Position numbers and translations under genes: made by a program. This document shows positions 1 to 9,278 of a DNA stretch of 64,000 nt, piece after piece. Below the pieces are notes generated by a model. It worked only from the letters and a program-made list of their open reading frames with translations, was not told the DNA's origin and did no database searches. The stretch is from Candidatus Liberibacter americanus str. Sao Paulo (GTDB taxonomy: Bacteria; Pseudomonadota; Alphaproteobacteria; Rhizobiales; Rhizobiaceae), in the NCBI RefSeq assembly GCF_000496595.1, contig NC_022793.1, positions 248,001 to 312,000 on the forward strand. Reading direction: 5' to 3'. The first letter of the stretch is position 1. Every line of letters starts with the position of its first letter.

Positions 1-422
1 GAGCTTAAAAGAAAATTTTTAGCTACTTGCTGTGTTATGGTTGACGCTCCTTCAGGACGCCTTCCTTTCCCAATATTTCTTAAATTATGTATTGATGCAC
101 GAATAATTCCAAATATATCAACGCCTGAATGGTAATAAAAATTTTTATCTTCTGCAGAAACAAATGCATATTTGACGTGAGCTGGAATTGTTTCGATAGG
201 TGAAAACAATCGATTTTCTTTTGCATATTCTGCTATAAGAGCTCCATTCCCTGCATGTATTCTGGTGGTTACAGGAGGAGAATAAGAATTTAAGACTGCA
301 TAATCAGGAAGATTCTGAGAAATTTTAGCTATATAAATGCTGATTCCTAACACTACACCTAGAAATGAATAAGTGATAAAACCGAAAAAATATCCAGTTA
401 AGCTAACTATACGAGGATACAT
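1..422 (-). CDS. mrcA: Penicillin-binding protein 1A, N-terminal part (runs off window)
   Basis: Bifunctional peptidoglycan glycosyltransferase/transpeptidase of the inner membrane; only the first 140 residues are in the window. Translating the minus strand from the ATG at 422 gives a membrane anchor at about residues 9-32, then the start of a family 51 glycosyltransferase domain. Motif 1 (EDKNFYYHSGVD, residues 91-102, with catalytic Glu91) and motif 2 (GASTITQQ, residues 125-132) are both intact. A purine-rich AAAGAG lies just upstream of this start. The transpeptidase domain lies beyond the window edge, so its integrity cannot be judged. It is divergent from rne. In free-living rhizobia an amidase gene (amiC) usually sits between the two; none is visible here. 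Confidence 0.9.
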   Translation of the reverse strand, partial: MYPRIVSLTGYFFGFITYSFLGVVLGISIYIAKISQNLPDYAVLNSYSPPVTTRIHAGNGALIAEYAKENRLFSPIETIPAHVKYAFVSAEDKNFYYHSGVDIFGIIRASIHNLRNIGKGRRPEGASTITQQVAKNFLLS

Positions 423-1143
423 CAGAAACTCTTTGATGTTGACAAAAAAATTATGATCTTTATTTACAATCAAAAGTCACATTTGTAAAAAAAGCATAAG
501 ACATCTTAATATAATCTCATATGCTTGATTTTTGAGAAAAACGCAAGCTTTTCCCGTACATAATACAATATTAGACAATTATTTTTAGATTATAAATATA
601 ATTACAGCTATATTGCTAAATATATTATCATTGTTTAATTTATACAGTGTTACTGTATATGATAAAATTGGTTTATTATTAAATTGTTGATATTCGACTA
701 GAAGCTTTTTTCATATTGATATATTGCTACACAGAGATTAATAATGATTGGCTAGCTTTTTCTTTTTAGTCAATTTATGCGGTAATGCGTTATTGTTAAA
801 GTTAAGGTTTATCTTGGATCATAATGTCTGAGAACATTGATTTTAACCTGAAATCTGTTTTTTTATTGTTTTTTCTATCTTCTATTTTTATTAGTTGATT
901 AGGATAATTTTCGCCGGATATCTAATAAATGATGTCTTTGGATATAGTTATAAGTTAGTTTATCTCATGTCGCATGAAAGTTGTTTGAGTTATATGGTTC
1001 ATTCGGATATGGATGACTTGAGTTTTACGCTAAGTGCGTATCTGGGATCTACGTATTTTTATCATCAAGTGCTGTCAATCTTGTTTTTCTGGATTTTTTA
1101 CTGATACAGATTACCAAAGATTGAAGCTGGGGAGAGAGAAGTA
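423..1143. other. Intergenic region between mrcA and rne
   Basis: About 720 bases with no convincing gene. It must hold the divergent promoters of mrcA and rne and probably a long rne leader; in enterobacteria the rne leader mediates autoregulation. A 69-codon open frame (895-1104, TTG start) shows no recognisable domain and no ribosome site, and is not called. No remnant of the amidase gene common at this position in rhizobia was recognised. Confidence 0.5.
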
Positions 1144-3378
1144 ATGGCAAATAAGATGCTTATTGATGCTTCGCATACTGAGGAAATACGCGTTGTTGTC
1201 TTGCGAGATAATCGCGTTGAAGAGATTGATTTTGAATCTGAACATAAGAAACAAATCAAAGGAAATATTTACCTAGCGAAGGTTACACGTGTTGAACCTT
1301 CTTTACAAGCAGCTTTTGTGGATTATGGAGGGAACCGTCATGGATTCTTGCCTTTTCCTGAGATTCATCCAGATTATTATCAAATACCCTTTTCGGATCG
1401 TCAGTTTGCCTCAAAGGTTTCGAATGAGGTTCATGAAAATTCTGATATTATTGAAAATGATGTCTCAGAAACTGATGTGTTAAATAATTCTGTAAATGAA
1501 CAAATAGAAGCTGAATCTATGACTGTTGATTTATCTATAGAAGATGAAACTACAAGTGAAAATTTAAATAATAATACGATATCTGATCGTGAAGAGATTA
1601 AAAATGATTCTTTCAATAATGAACCCAATAAATTGCGAAGACAGTATTGTATTCAGGAAGTTATAAAAAATCGCCAGATTATATTAGTTCAAATTGTTAA
1701 AGAAGAGCGTGGTAATAAAGGTGCTGCTGTTACTACATATTTATCTTTGGCTGGAAGATATTCTGTATTAATGCCTAATACATCTCGAGGAGAGACTATT
1801 TCGAGGAAAATAAAGAATCCTGTTGACAGAAAACATCTAAAAGAAATTGCGCGTGATCTTGAAGTTCCTTCGGGAATGGGTGTGATTTTGCGTACAGCTG
1901 GCGCATCTCGTTCTAAAATTGAAATAAAACGTGATTTTGAGTATTTGATGCGTCTTTGGGATAATATGCGTGATCTTGCATTAAATTCTGTTGCTCCTCA
2001 TTTGGTTTATGAAGAGGGAAGTTTAATTAAGAGATCAATTAGAGATCTTTATGGCAAAGATATATCCGAAATTATTGTTTCTGGTGAAAAAGGATACCTT
2101 GAGGCAAAGGCTTTCATGAAACTATTAATGCCTAGTTCTACTAAGATAGTTCAGCAATATTATGGAGTACATCCAATCTTCTTCCGTTCTGGTATTGAAG
2201 CTCAATTAGATTGTTTGCATCAAGCAGAGGTTACACTACCATCTAAAGGATATATTATTATTAATCAGACCGAAGCACTTGTTGCTATCGATGTTAATTC
2301 AGGTCGTTCAACACGAGAATGTTCTATAGAAGATACTGCTCTTCAAACCAACTTAGAAGCAGCTGAAGAAATTGCACGTCAGCTTCGTTTGCGTGATTTA
2401 GCGGGTTTAATAGTTGTTGATTTTATAGATATGGAAGATAAGATAAATAATCGTACTGTCGAAAAGAAGCTAAAGGAGAGTTTAAAAAGGGATAGAGCGC
2501 GTGTCCAAGTTGGTTCTATATCTCATTTTGGACTTTTGGAAATGTCTAGGCAACGTATTAGATCTTCTGTTTTAGAAAGCACTACAAAAATTTGCGCTAC
2601 TTGTAAGGGATCTGGGTATGTACGTTCTCAATCTTCTATATCATTGAGTGTTTTAAGGAGCATAGAAGATTATTTATTACAATCTACGAATTATAATATT
2701 ACTGTTCATACGCATTCAGATGTTGTTTTATATTTGCTAAATCAGAAACGTGCTACAATCTTTGAATATGAGAATAGATTTGGTGTTGCAATTAATTTGG
2801 TAATTGGTGTTAATCTAGAAAATAAGCTTTTTTACATTGAAAAAGGATCTCCCGTTCAGTCTCCAGTTAAAATTGGATCTGCAGTTGATTCATTGCAATT
2901 TCAAGGCTCAGAAAATAATTTGAATCAAAATGATGGAAATATCGGATCTTCTCAAGATGATGGCAGTGAGACAAAAAATAATTGCTCTCGATCATCAGAG
3001 GATATGCAAAGTGAAAATTCAGAAAAACAGTTAGTTTCTCAAGATTCAAAAGAGTTGAATGAAGGTACTTCTTCTGATTATAGGAGAAAGAGAAGGCGTC
3101 GTAGTAGACGTAGGCGTTCTGTGGTTGATCATTGTAATATATCTGCTACTGATGTTTTGGGACCTGTTAAAAATGTAGTTGATGATAATTTTATAAATCA
3201 AGATGTTGTATTATTTGATAGTGACGATAAAAAATCTTTGCCTGATAATTCTGATATTGATTCTACAAACTCTAATGATGGATTAACTTTTTCTGAGACG
3301 ATTGCTGAGAAAGATGTTAATTCTAAGGTATCTGCTCCTATTAAGAAATTGAGTTGGTGGCTACGTCGTAAATATTAG
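1144..3378 (+). CDS. rne: Ribonuclease E/G family endoribonuclease
   Basis: Main endoribonuclease for mRNA turnover and rRNA/tRNA processing. The N-terminal S1 RNA-binding domain (about residues 35-220) is interrupted by a long acidic, Asn/Ser-rich insertion (about 95-165), as in other alphaproteobacterial RNase E proteins. The catalytic core carries the two metal-binding aspartates, Asp383 in VAIDVNSGR and Asp426 in VVDFID. The zinc-link cysteines are Cys484 and Cys487 in CATCKGSG. The C-terminal part is low complexity with an Arg-rich block (about 643-657) and ends in a Trp-rich KKLSWWLRRKY, resembling the C-terminal tail of rhizobial RNase E. At 744 residues it is shorter than typical rhizobial homologues (about 900 or more), mainly in the disordered tail. 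A GGAGAG ribosome site precedes the ATG. Confidence 0.96.
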   Translation: MANKMLIDASHTEEIRVVVLRDNRVEEIDFESEHKKQIKGNIYLAKVTRVEPSLQAAFVDYGGNRHGFLPFPEIHPDYYQIPFSDRQFASKVSNEVHENSDIIENDVSETDVLNNSVNEQIEAESMTVDLSIEDETTSENLNNNTISDREEIKNDSFNNEPNKLRRQYCIQEVIKNRQIILVQIVKEERGNKGAAVTTYLSLAGRYSVLMPNTSRGETISRKIKNPVDRKHLKEIARDLEVPSGMGVILRTAGASRSKIEIKRDFEYLMRLWDNMRDLALNSVAPHLVYEEGSLIKRSIRDLYGKDISEIIVSGEKGYLEAKAFMKLLMPSSTKIVQQYYGVHPIFFRSGIEAQLDCLHQAEVTLPSKGYIIINQTEALVAIDVNSGRSTRECSIEDTALQTNLEAAEEIARQLRLRDLAGLIVVDFIDMEDKINNRTVEKKLKESLKRDRARVQVGSISHFGLLEMSRQRIRSSVLESTTKICATCKGSGYVRSQSSISLSVLRSIEDYLLQSTNYNITVHTHSDVVLYLLNQKRATIFEYENRFGVAINLVIGVNLENKLFYIEKGSPVQSPVKIGSAVDSLQFQGSENNLNQNDGNIGSSQDDGSETKNNCSRSSEDMQSENSEKQLVSQDSKELNEGTSSDYRRKRRRRSRRRRSVVDHCNISATDVLGPVKNVVDDNFINQDVVLFDSDDKKSLPDNSDIDSTNSNDGLTFSETIAEKDVNSKVSAPIKKLSWWLRRKY

Positions 3379-3400
3379 ATATACTTTCTATTTTAGTTAT

Positions 3401-3457
3401 TCTCATAATACGTTTATATGATTATTTCATAGATGTTATTATAAGCGTATTATGAGA
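3401..3457. terminator. Long inverted repeat between convergent rne and mutS
   Basis: The arms 3401-3412 and 3446-3457 are perfectly complementary over 12 bases (TCTCATAATACG / CGTATTATGAGA). Pairing continues inward through TTTATA/TATAAG with one G-U, giving a stem of about 18 bp around a loop of about 21 nt. It sits between two convergent genes, so a bidirectional terminator is the simplest reading. Neither side has a clear U-tract, so the role is inferred. Confidence 0.55.
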
Positions 3458-3494
3458 TGCTATAAAATCTGAATTGATATTTTTAGCATGTTAT

Positions 3495-6197
3495 TTATAT
3501 ATCTGATGTTAATTTTTTTAAGTAATAAATTGCTTCTAGGGCTTCCAATGGCGTTATTTTATTTGGCTCTAATTGTTTAATTTTTTGAATTAATATATCA
3601 AATTTAGATGCATTTTCTTTTGATTTATTAGTTTTTATTTTCTGTATTTGACCAGTAATTTGCTTATCTAGTGGTTTTTTATGATACAATTCTTCAAGCA
3701 TTTTTAGTATTTCGTATGCCCTAGATATTACCGAATATGGGAGTCCTGCCAATTTACTAACCTGTATCCCATATGAATGATCAGCAATACCTGGAATAAC
3801 TTTATGTAGGAAGAATACTCCTTCGCTGTTTTCTTTTACTTGTAGAGTAGCATTATGAAATCTTGATAATTTTTTTTCTAAGTCTGTCAATTCATGAAAA
3901 TGAGTTGCTAATAAGCCACGACAAAAATTAATCTCATGTAAGTGTTCTATAGTTGCCCATGCTATAGAAAGTCCATCTAATGTAGAAGTTCCTCGTCCAA
4001 TTTCATCTAGAATTACGAATGATTTGTTTGTTGCTTGATTTAAAATTGCTGCTGTTTCGATCATTTCTACCATAAAAGTAGATCTTCCGCTTGCTAAATC
4101 ATCAGCAGATCCTACTCGAGAAAATAATTTATCTACGATGCCAATGTGAGCAAAACATGCAGGAACATAAGATCCCATTTGCGCCATAATTAGGATTATT
4201 GCATTTTGACGTAAAAATGTGGATTTACCACCCATATTCGGGCCTGTAAGAAGCCAAAGATTTCCAATATTATCATTGTTATGACATGATAGATCACAAT
4301 CATTAGCTATAAATGGTTTTGATAGTTGTTGTTTTAATTTTTTTTCAACTACAGGATGACGACCGTTTTTTATAATAAATTTTGATGAATCATCAATAAT
4401 GGGACGGCAATAATTCTCTTCTTTAGCTAATTTAGCCAAAGCTACTGATATATCAATTATAGAAATTGATTGCGATGCGGAATTGAGTGTTTCCGAATTC
4501 TCTATTATAGATCTAGATAGATTTTCGAATATCTCTAATTCAATCAATAATGATTTATTTGTAGCATTTGTAATACGATTTTCTAAATCAATAAGTTCAA
4601 TTGTAGTAAAACGCGTTAAATTGGACATAGTTTGTCTATGTATATATTCTTTATCTTGTGTTAATGCGACAGAATTATTTGAATTTACTTCAATAAAATA
4701 CCCTAGATGATTATTGTGCTTTATTTTGAGATTTTTAATGTTTGTTTTTTCGGCATAATTTAATTGTAGAGAGGCAATAATACGCTTAGACTGGTCACGT
4801 AGCAATCGTGCTTCATCTAAATCTGGATTTGCTCCATCTCTTATAAATCCTCCATCTCGTTTTAGATTAGGTAAGTCTTCAGATAGCATAGATGATAATT
4901 CTCTTTCTAGAGAGATAGGTAATTTTTTTAATTTTTCAATTGCTTCACGTAACTCTGATGGTATTTCAGTTGCTTTCATGACATTAAGGATGTCTGTTCC
5001 AGAATTTATTCCATCACGAATGACTGCAAGATCTCTTGGTTCGCTACGTTTTATTTTTAGACGTGAAAGAGCTCTTGTTATATCAGGAGCAGATTTTAGT
5101 ATTTTTTGTATAGAATCAATCAATTTTGGATTATGAAGAAAAAAATCTATTGAATCAAAGCGGGAATTAATTTGTTTAGTATCTGTTAAAGGAGATGATA
5201 TTCTTTCAGCAAATAGTCTGCCTCCACCTCCTGTTACGCTATAATTGATAGTTTCTAATAAAGAGCTATTGCGAGAAAGGGATAGTGTATTTACAATTTC
5301 TAAGTTAACACGAGCAGCAGAATCAATAAATAGTGTTGATTCCATATCTTCTCGTTCAGGTTTTCCGATTGTCGATTTTTCCAAAAGTTGTGTTTTTTGA
5401 ATATAAGCAATAGCTGCTGCAGCTGCTGTTTTTTCAGGTTGAGAAAATGATCCAAAGGAATCTAATGTTGTTATATCATAATAATTAACAATACGATTTT
5501 CAGCAACTATGCTGTCAAAGAAAACGCATGGTTGTGGTATTGCTAAATTTCCTATTGTATCAAATATTAATTTATTTTCAGGATTTAATAATTCTTTTTC
5601 AGAGAATATAATTTCGCTCGGATTAATCCTCATTATATCTGAAATTAATCTCGTTTTATTTGATTTAGATACTTTAAAAAATCCGGTGGATATATCGATC
5701 CAAGCAATTGCCCATTCTGTTTTAATTCTAGCTACTGCCATTAGATAATTAGAATATTTTGGAGAAAGAAGGTTGTCTTCGGTTATTGTGCCTGGTGTTA
5801 CAATTCTAACTACATTGCGACGTAATAATGATTTGTTCCCTCTTTTTTTTGCATCTGCAGGAGATTCAATCTGTTCACATATAGCAATTCGATGACCTGA
5901 CTTGATTAGTTTCTGAATATAAACTTCTGAAGTATGTGCTGGCACTCCACACATAGGAATATCTTGATCTAAGTGTTTTCCTCTTTTTGTTAATGCAATT
6001 CCTAGACAACGAGAAGCCTCAATAGCATCATCAAAAAATAATTCATAGAAATCTCCCATCCTATAGAATAATAAACTATCAGGATTTACAGATTTTATTT
6101 CAATATATTGACTGATCATTGGAGTTGTGGATTTTTTTGTTTTATCTGTTTTTACATCAACAAATGATTTTGGTGGAAATTTATATTCTTTTGTCAT
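3495..6197 (-). CDS. mutS: DNA mismatch repair protein MutS
   Basis: Recognises mismatches and small loops and signals repair through MutL. The N-terminal mismatch-binding domain contains the expected Phe-x-Glu (FYELF, about residues 51-55). The connector and lever domains follow. The C-terminal ATPase has Walker A GPNMGGKS (652-659), Walker B with ILDEIGRGTST, and the downstream THFHEL motif. Length of 900 residues is normal for alphaproteobacterial MutS. It appears full-length and intact, which matters because this window contains several simple-sequence tracts whose stability depends on mismatch repair. The gene is convergent with rne and upstream of lspA on the same strand, with a 156-base gap. 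Confidence 0.97.
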   Translation of the reverse strand: MTKEYKFPPKSFVDVKTDKTKKSTTPMISQYIEIKSVNPDSLLFYRMGDFYELFFDDAIEASRCLGIALTKRGKHLDQDIPMCGVPAHTSEVYIQKLIKSGHRIAICEQIESPADAKKRGNKSLLRRNVVRIVTPGTITEDNLLSPKYSNYLMAVARIKTEWAIAWIDISTGFFKVSKSNKTRLISDIMRINPSEIIFSEKELLNPENKLIFDTIGNLAIPQPCVFFDSIVAENRIVNYYDITTLDSFGSFSQPEKTAAAAAIAYIQKTQLLEKSTIGKPEREDMESTLFIDSAARVNLEIVNTLSLSRNSSLLETINYSVTGGGGRLFAERISSPLTDTKQINSRFDSIDFFLHNPKLIDSIQKILKSAPDITRALSRLKIKRSEPRDLAVIRDGINSGTDILNVMKATEIPSELREAIEKLKKLPISLERELSSMLSEDLPNLKRDGGFIRDGANPDLDEARLLRDQSKRIIASLQLNYAEKTNIKNLKIKHNNHLGYFIEVNSNNSVALTQDKEYIHRQTMSNLTRFTTIELIDLENRITNATNKSLLIELEIFENLSRSIIENSETLNSASQSISIIDISVALAKLAKEENYCRPIIDDSSKFIIKNGRHPVVEKKLKQQLSKPFIANDCDLSCHNNDNIGNLWLLTGPNMGGKSTFLRQNAIILIMAQMGSYVPACFAHIGIVDKLFSRVGSADDLASGRSTFMVEMIETAAILNQATNKSFVILDEIGRGTSTLDGLSIAWATIEHLHEINFCRGLLATHFHELTDLEKKLSRFHNATLQVKENSEGVFFLHKVIPGIADHSYGIQVSKLAGLPYSVISRAYEILKMLEELYHKKPLDKQITGQIQKIKTNKSKENASKFDILIQKIKQLEPNKITPLEALEAIYYLKKLTSDI

Positions 6198-6353
6198 GTC
6201 TTAATAAATTGCCTTATTTGTTTAGTATATGAAAAATAAAATATAATAGATACGATATAATTCATGATGCCTTATGTTATAGGCATAGTTCTATTATTTA
6301 ATATTATTTTTTATAGAGGATGATTTCTAACCTAATAAGTTTAATATTTTTGA

Positions 6354-6821
6354 TCATTCATATGAAGTCATTGTTTCATTATATATAATTAAAAATGCTC
6401 CAATGGATATTAGGGTATCTGCAAGATTAAAAATAGGGAAAGATATGTCTCGAATTTGTATCATTATATAATCTACTACATAACCATATGTACATTGATC
6501 CATTAAATTGCCTAAAGCTCCAGATATTATTAGAATAAATCCTATATTTAGCACATTGTTGTTTTTTGCATATTTGGTCCACATAAATATAGTAAAAGAT
6601 ATTATTAAAAAGCGGATAGTCATAATTATCCAAGGTGATACATCAGAAAAAAATGAAAAAGACACACCAGTATTATGTGTACGGCACAAGAAAAAAAAAG
6701 GTAAAATATAAATTGGCTGATGTATGTTAAGATGGGTTTCTACTGCTATTTTAATAGCTTGATCCAGGATTAGAGAAAAAGCAATGATATAAAAAGCTAT
6801 AAAATGGCGATAGGCAATCAT
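6354..6821 (-). CDS. lspA: Lipoprotein signal peptidase (signal peptidase II)
   Basis: Inner-membrane aspartyl protease that removes signal peptides from diacylated prolipoproteins. Four hydrophobic segments are apparent. Conserved blocks are DQAIK (20-24), NTGVSFSF (50-57), GNLMD (104-108), VVDY with catalytic Asp117, and FNLAD with catalytic Asp135. Both members of the catalytic Asp pair are present and the length (155) is normal. The position after GNxxD is normally Arg, but here it is Gln109, at the edge of the substrate pocket. CpaD in this window has a candidate lipobox and could be a client of the Lgt/LspA pathway. It is probably functional, given that the catalytic residues are retained. 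Confidence 0.92.
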   Translation of the reverse strand: MIAYRHFIAFYIIAFSLILDQAIKIAVETHLNIHQPIYILPFFFLCRTHNTGVSFSFFSDVSPWIIMTIRFLIISFTIFMWTKYAKNNNVLNIGFILIISGALGNLMDQCTYGYVVDYIMIQIRDISFPIFNLADTLISIGAFLIIYNETMTSYE

Positions 6822-7219
6822 CCTTTAAACCTCATAAATACTTATTATAATAAACATATCTATATTTAAAATAGTTTTGATTATAAGTGTAATAATATTT
6901 TACTTTATTACTAAATAGTTTACATTAGATTGATTACAATAGAATTATTATAATAAAAATTGATCATTTGATAAATTTTATAAATAGGAAAAACTACTGT
7001 TTTGAAAGTAGAATAAAATAAGCTTATAGTCTTTTCTCTTCAAATTATCCTTTACTTCTTCCTGTATTATTTAGGATGTTTTGCTATTTTATTTATTAAT
7101 TTATATCTTAATTATAACTAATTTTAGAAACTAAGATTTATTTTATTTGTCTAAAATTAGATACCAATATCTACATAATTAGCGAATTATATTAATATAT
7201 TGTGATGTTTTAGATAAAT
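6822..7219. other. Intergenic, ihfB to lspA
   Basis: About 400 AT-rich bases without a credible open frame or RNA gene. It should contain the lspA promoter (minus strand) and the end of the sppA-ihfB transcript. No strong terminator hairpin was seen. Confidence 0.4.
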
Positions 7220-7513
7220 TTATTTAGGATTGTAATTCTCATTAAGACGTTCTTTTAAATTTTTGCCTGATCTGAAAAACGGGATCCATTTTTCTTGAAT
7301 AGGCATAACCTTCTTATTATAAGGAGATCTTCTTAATCTTGCAATACGTTTTTTTACGGCAAAAGTTCCAAATCCTCGTAGCTCAACGCGTCTGCCATAT
7401 ATAAGAGCATTAGTAATTTCTTCTAATAAAATATTGAGCATTTGCTCAATATTTTTGCTATTAATATTCGGATTTTTTTTTGCGATTGCTTCTACTAAAG
7501 AAGATTTTATCAT
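7220..7513 (-). CDS. ihfB: Integration host factor subunit beta (HU/IHF family)
   Basis: Small DNA-bending nucleoid protein that pairs with IHF-alpha. The 97-residue protein shows the HU/IHF fold: helical N-terminal body, then VELRGFGTFAV (43-53), then the beta-arm and C-terminal helix. The assignment to the beta subunit rests on sequence resemblance and on its place directly downstream of sppA (38-base gap), which is the rhizobial order. The usual arm-tip motif GRNPxTG is changed to RRSPYNK (61-67). The intercalating Pro64 is kept, but the Gly and Thr-Gly around it are lost, so DNA contacts at the tip may differ from the model proteins. Confidence 0.88.
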   Translation of the reverse strand: MIKSSLVEAIAKKNPNINSKNIEQMLNILLEEITNALIYGRRVELRGFGTFAVKKRIARLRRSPYNKKVMPIQEKWIPFFRSGKNLKERLNENYNPK

Positions 7514-7550
7514 TACTTTTCTATCCTATTTGCATTAAAAGTAGTAATTA

Positions 7551-8447
7551 TTACTGATATGGACTTATCGCTAATAAACCACTATAACCATTTTCTGTAT
7601 TTGGAATCAAACCTCCCATAATATATCCCATAATAGAACCATTGGATAAACGTTCCCAATAAGATTGAGTAGAGCTTAAATTTTTAATTCTGAGAGCTTT
7701 TTTATCAATTTTCCACTTAGAGCTTAACATACTTAAAATCTCTTCATTTCCTCCTATAACATCAATAAGCCCTAATTTCTTAGCTTTTTTCCCGCTATAA
7801 ATACGCCCATCAGCCAAAGTCAGAGTTTCCTTATATGATAGGTTCCTAGATTTTGATACAATCTGGACGAACGATTGATAAGCTTCATCCACCATTTCTT
7901 CAAGTAATCGTATACTATCTTTGCTAATATTAGTATAAAGGCTAGGCTCTGCTTTGAGTGGCGATGACTTAACCGTAAATATTGATACTCCTAATTTGTC
8001 TAGCAATGGTTTAAGCTGTGGGACAGCGTATAGCGCGCCAATAGATCCAACCGTAGAGCTACCTGCTGCCACTATGGCATTGGCGGCACAAGAAATTAAA
8101 TATCCTCCAGAAAGTGCCATTGCTTTAACATGTGCAATAACAGGCTTATTTTTTTTAACTTTTTGAAGAGCATTATATATCTCTTCTGATCCATGAACAC
8201 TTCCTCCTCCTGAGTATATGGAAACTATTAATGCTTTTGCTGCATTGTCATTTTCAACTTTTTCAATAGTTTCCAATAATTTTGGATTATCACCGATCAC
8301 ACCATTAATTTCTATTTTTGCTATATATGGCATCCTAGGTTCAACGTAATTATTCCATAAAAAGCTGACAGCCGTTAAAGCTAATAATAGAATTACTGTA
8401 TGCCGTAATTTTAATTTCGTCAAAAAATTGCATTTAGTTGATATCAT
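7551..8447 (-). CDS. sppA: Signal peptide peptidase SppA, 36K type (S49 family)
   Basis: Membrane-anchored serine protease that degrades cleaved signal peptides at the periplasmic face. A single N-terminal transmembrane segment (about residues 15-31) precedes one S49 domain, so this is the short tetradecamer-type form. The Ser-Lys dyad is visible: nucleophile Ser113 in LSGGYLIS and a candidate general-base Lys165 in SSPLKAE. GSIGAL (134-139) is also conserved. It is probably co-transcribed with ihfB downstream. Length of 298 is normal for the family. Confidence 0.93.
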   Translation of the reverse strand: MISTKCNFLTKLKLRHTVILLLALTAVSFLWNNYVEPRMPYIAKIEINGVIGDNPKLLETIEKVENDNAAKALIVSIYSGGGSVHGSEEIYNALQKVKKNKPVIAHVKAMALSGGYLISCAANAIVAAGSSTVGSIGALYAVPQLKPLLDKLGVSIFTVKSSPLKAEPSLYTNISKDSIRLLEEMVDEAYQSFVQIVSKSRNLSYKETLTLADGRIYSGKKAKKLGLIDVIGGNEEILSMLSSKWKIDKKALRIKNLSSTQSYWERLSNGSIMGYIMGGLIPNTENGYSGLLAISPYQ

Positions 8448-8642
8448 CTTTGATACATCTTTCAGAGGGAGTTAATATTACTAAACAATTATCAATACTC
8501 TTGATTTAATATTCAAGATTATATGGTATTGTTTGTAAGGAATCTTTATATTGCAGTCTATTTTGGAATAAAATTGATCTTTTTGCAAGTTATAATTTTA
8601 ATTTGATATAATGTTATTTTTTTGATAGGAGCGATATTATTT

Positions 8643-9278
8643 ATGATTAATTTTGATCATTATGATCAAGATAGAATTTTATTACAAAGGCAAAAGGCAT
8701 ATCAAAATTCAATGATTGTGAAATTTTTGAAAATTGCATTGCCTATTATAACTATTATAATTTTGTCTTGGTTGTTGTTTATTTCTTGGGTTAGATTTCA
8801 TTCTACATCTGTTTTAGGTGATTTTGACATTATAGATAATGTAATTCCTAGACAGATTAACATGCAAAAATTGATCATGTTGGATTATAAAAATGATAAG
8901 AAAGCATTCTCAATCATTGCAGATAGTGTTAATGCTAATATTAATAATCAAAATATGCTTTTTTTGCATGGTATGAACCTTAATATTCCTATAAAGGCTT
9001 ATAATGGGGATATTAATATAATTGCTGATACTGCAAAATTTGATGTTTACAATAATTTGCTAGATATAAATCAACCTTTTACAATGAAAATTCGAGATGA
9101 CACAAAGATTGATTATAAATCTGCTGTTATAAATGTAAAAAAATCAACTTTGGTTAGTAATGAAGATTCGGTTTTTACAAGTCCAAAATTTAAAATTTAT
9201 TCTAAGTCTTTTAATATGGGCGATGATGGTAAGACAGTAATTTTTTCGGGAGGTGTATTTGCTGTAATAAAGCGTTAA
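8643..9278 (+). CDS. lptC: LptC-like LPS export protein
   Basis: Bitopic inner-membrane protein that takes lipopolysaccharide from the LptBFG ABC transporter and passes it to periplasmic LptA. An N-terminal cytoplasmic stretch is followed by one transmembrane helix (about residues 29-48) and a periplasmic beta-rich domain with LptC/OstA-like strands. The ATG at 8643 is chosen because AGGAG lies about 10 bases upstream; an upstream TTG at 8622 has no ribosome site. The call rests on weak domain resemblance plus its position ahead of lptB. In rhizobia lptA lies between these two genes; here there is only non-coding DNA. Confidence 0.75.
   Translation: MINFDHYDQDRILLQRQKAYQNSMIVKFLKIALPIITIIILSWLLFISWVRFHSTSVLGDFDIIDNVIPRQINMQKLIMLDYKNDKKAFSIIADSVNANINNQNMLFLHGMNLNIPIKAYNGDINIIADTAKFDVYNNLLDINQPFTMKIRDDTKIDYKSAVINVKKSTLVSNEDSVFTSPKFKIYSKSFNMGDDGKTVIFSGGVFAVIKR

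Noticed and set aside
895..1104. 69-codon open frame upstream of rne
   Set aside because: TTG start, no ribosome site, no recognisable domain; lies in the probable rne leader.
6251..6286. Small hairpin ATGCCT/AGGCAT downstream of lspA
   Set aside because: Only 6 bp with no U-tract; too weak to call a terminator.
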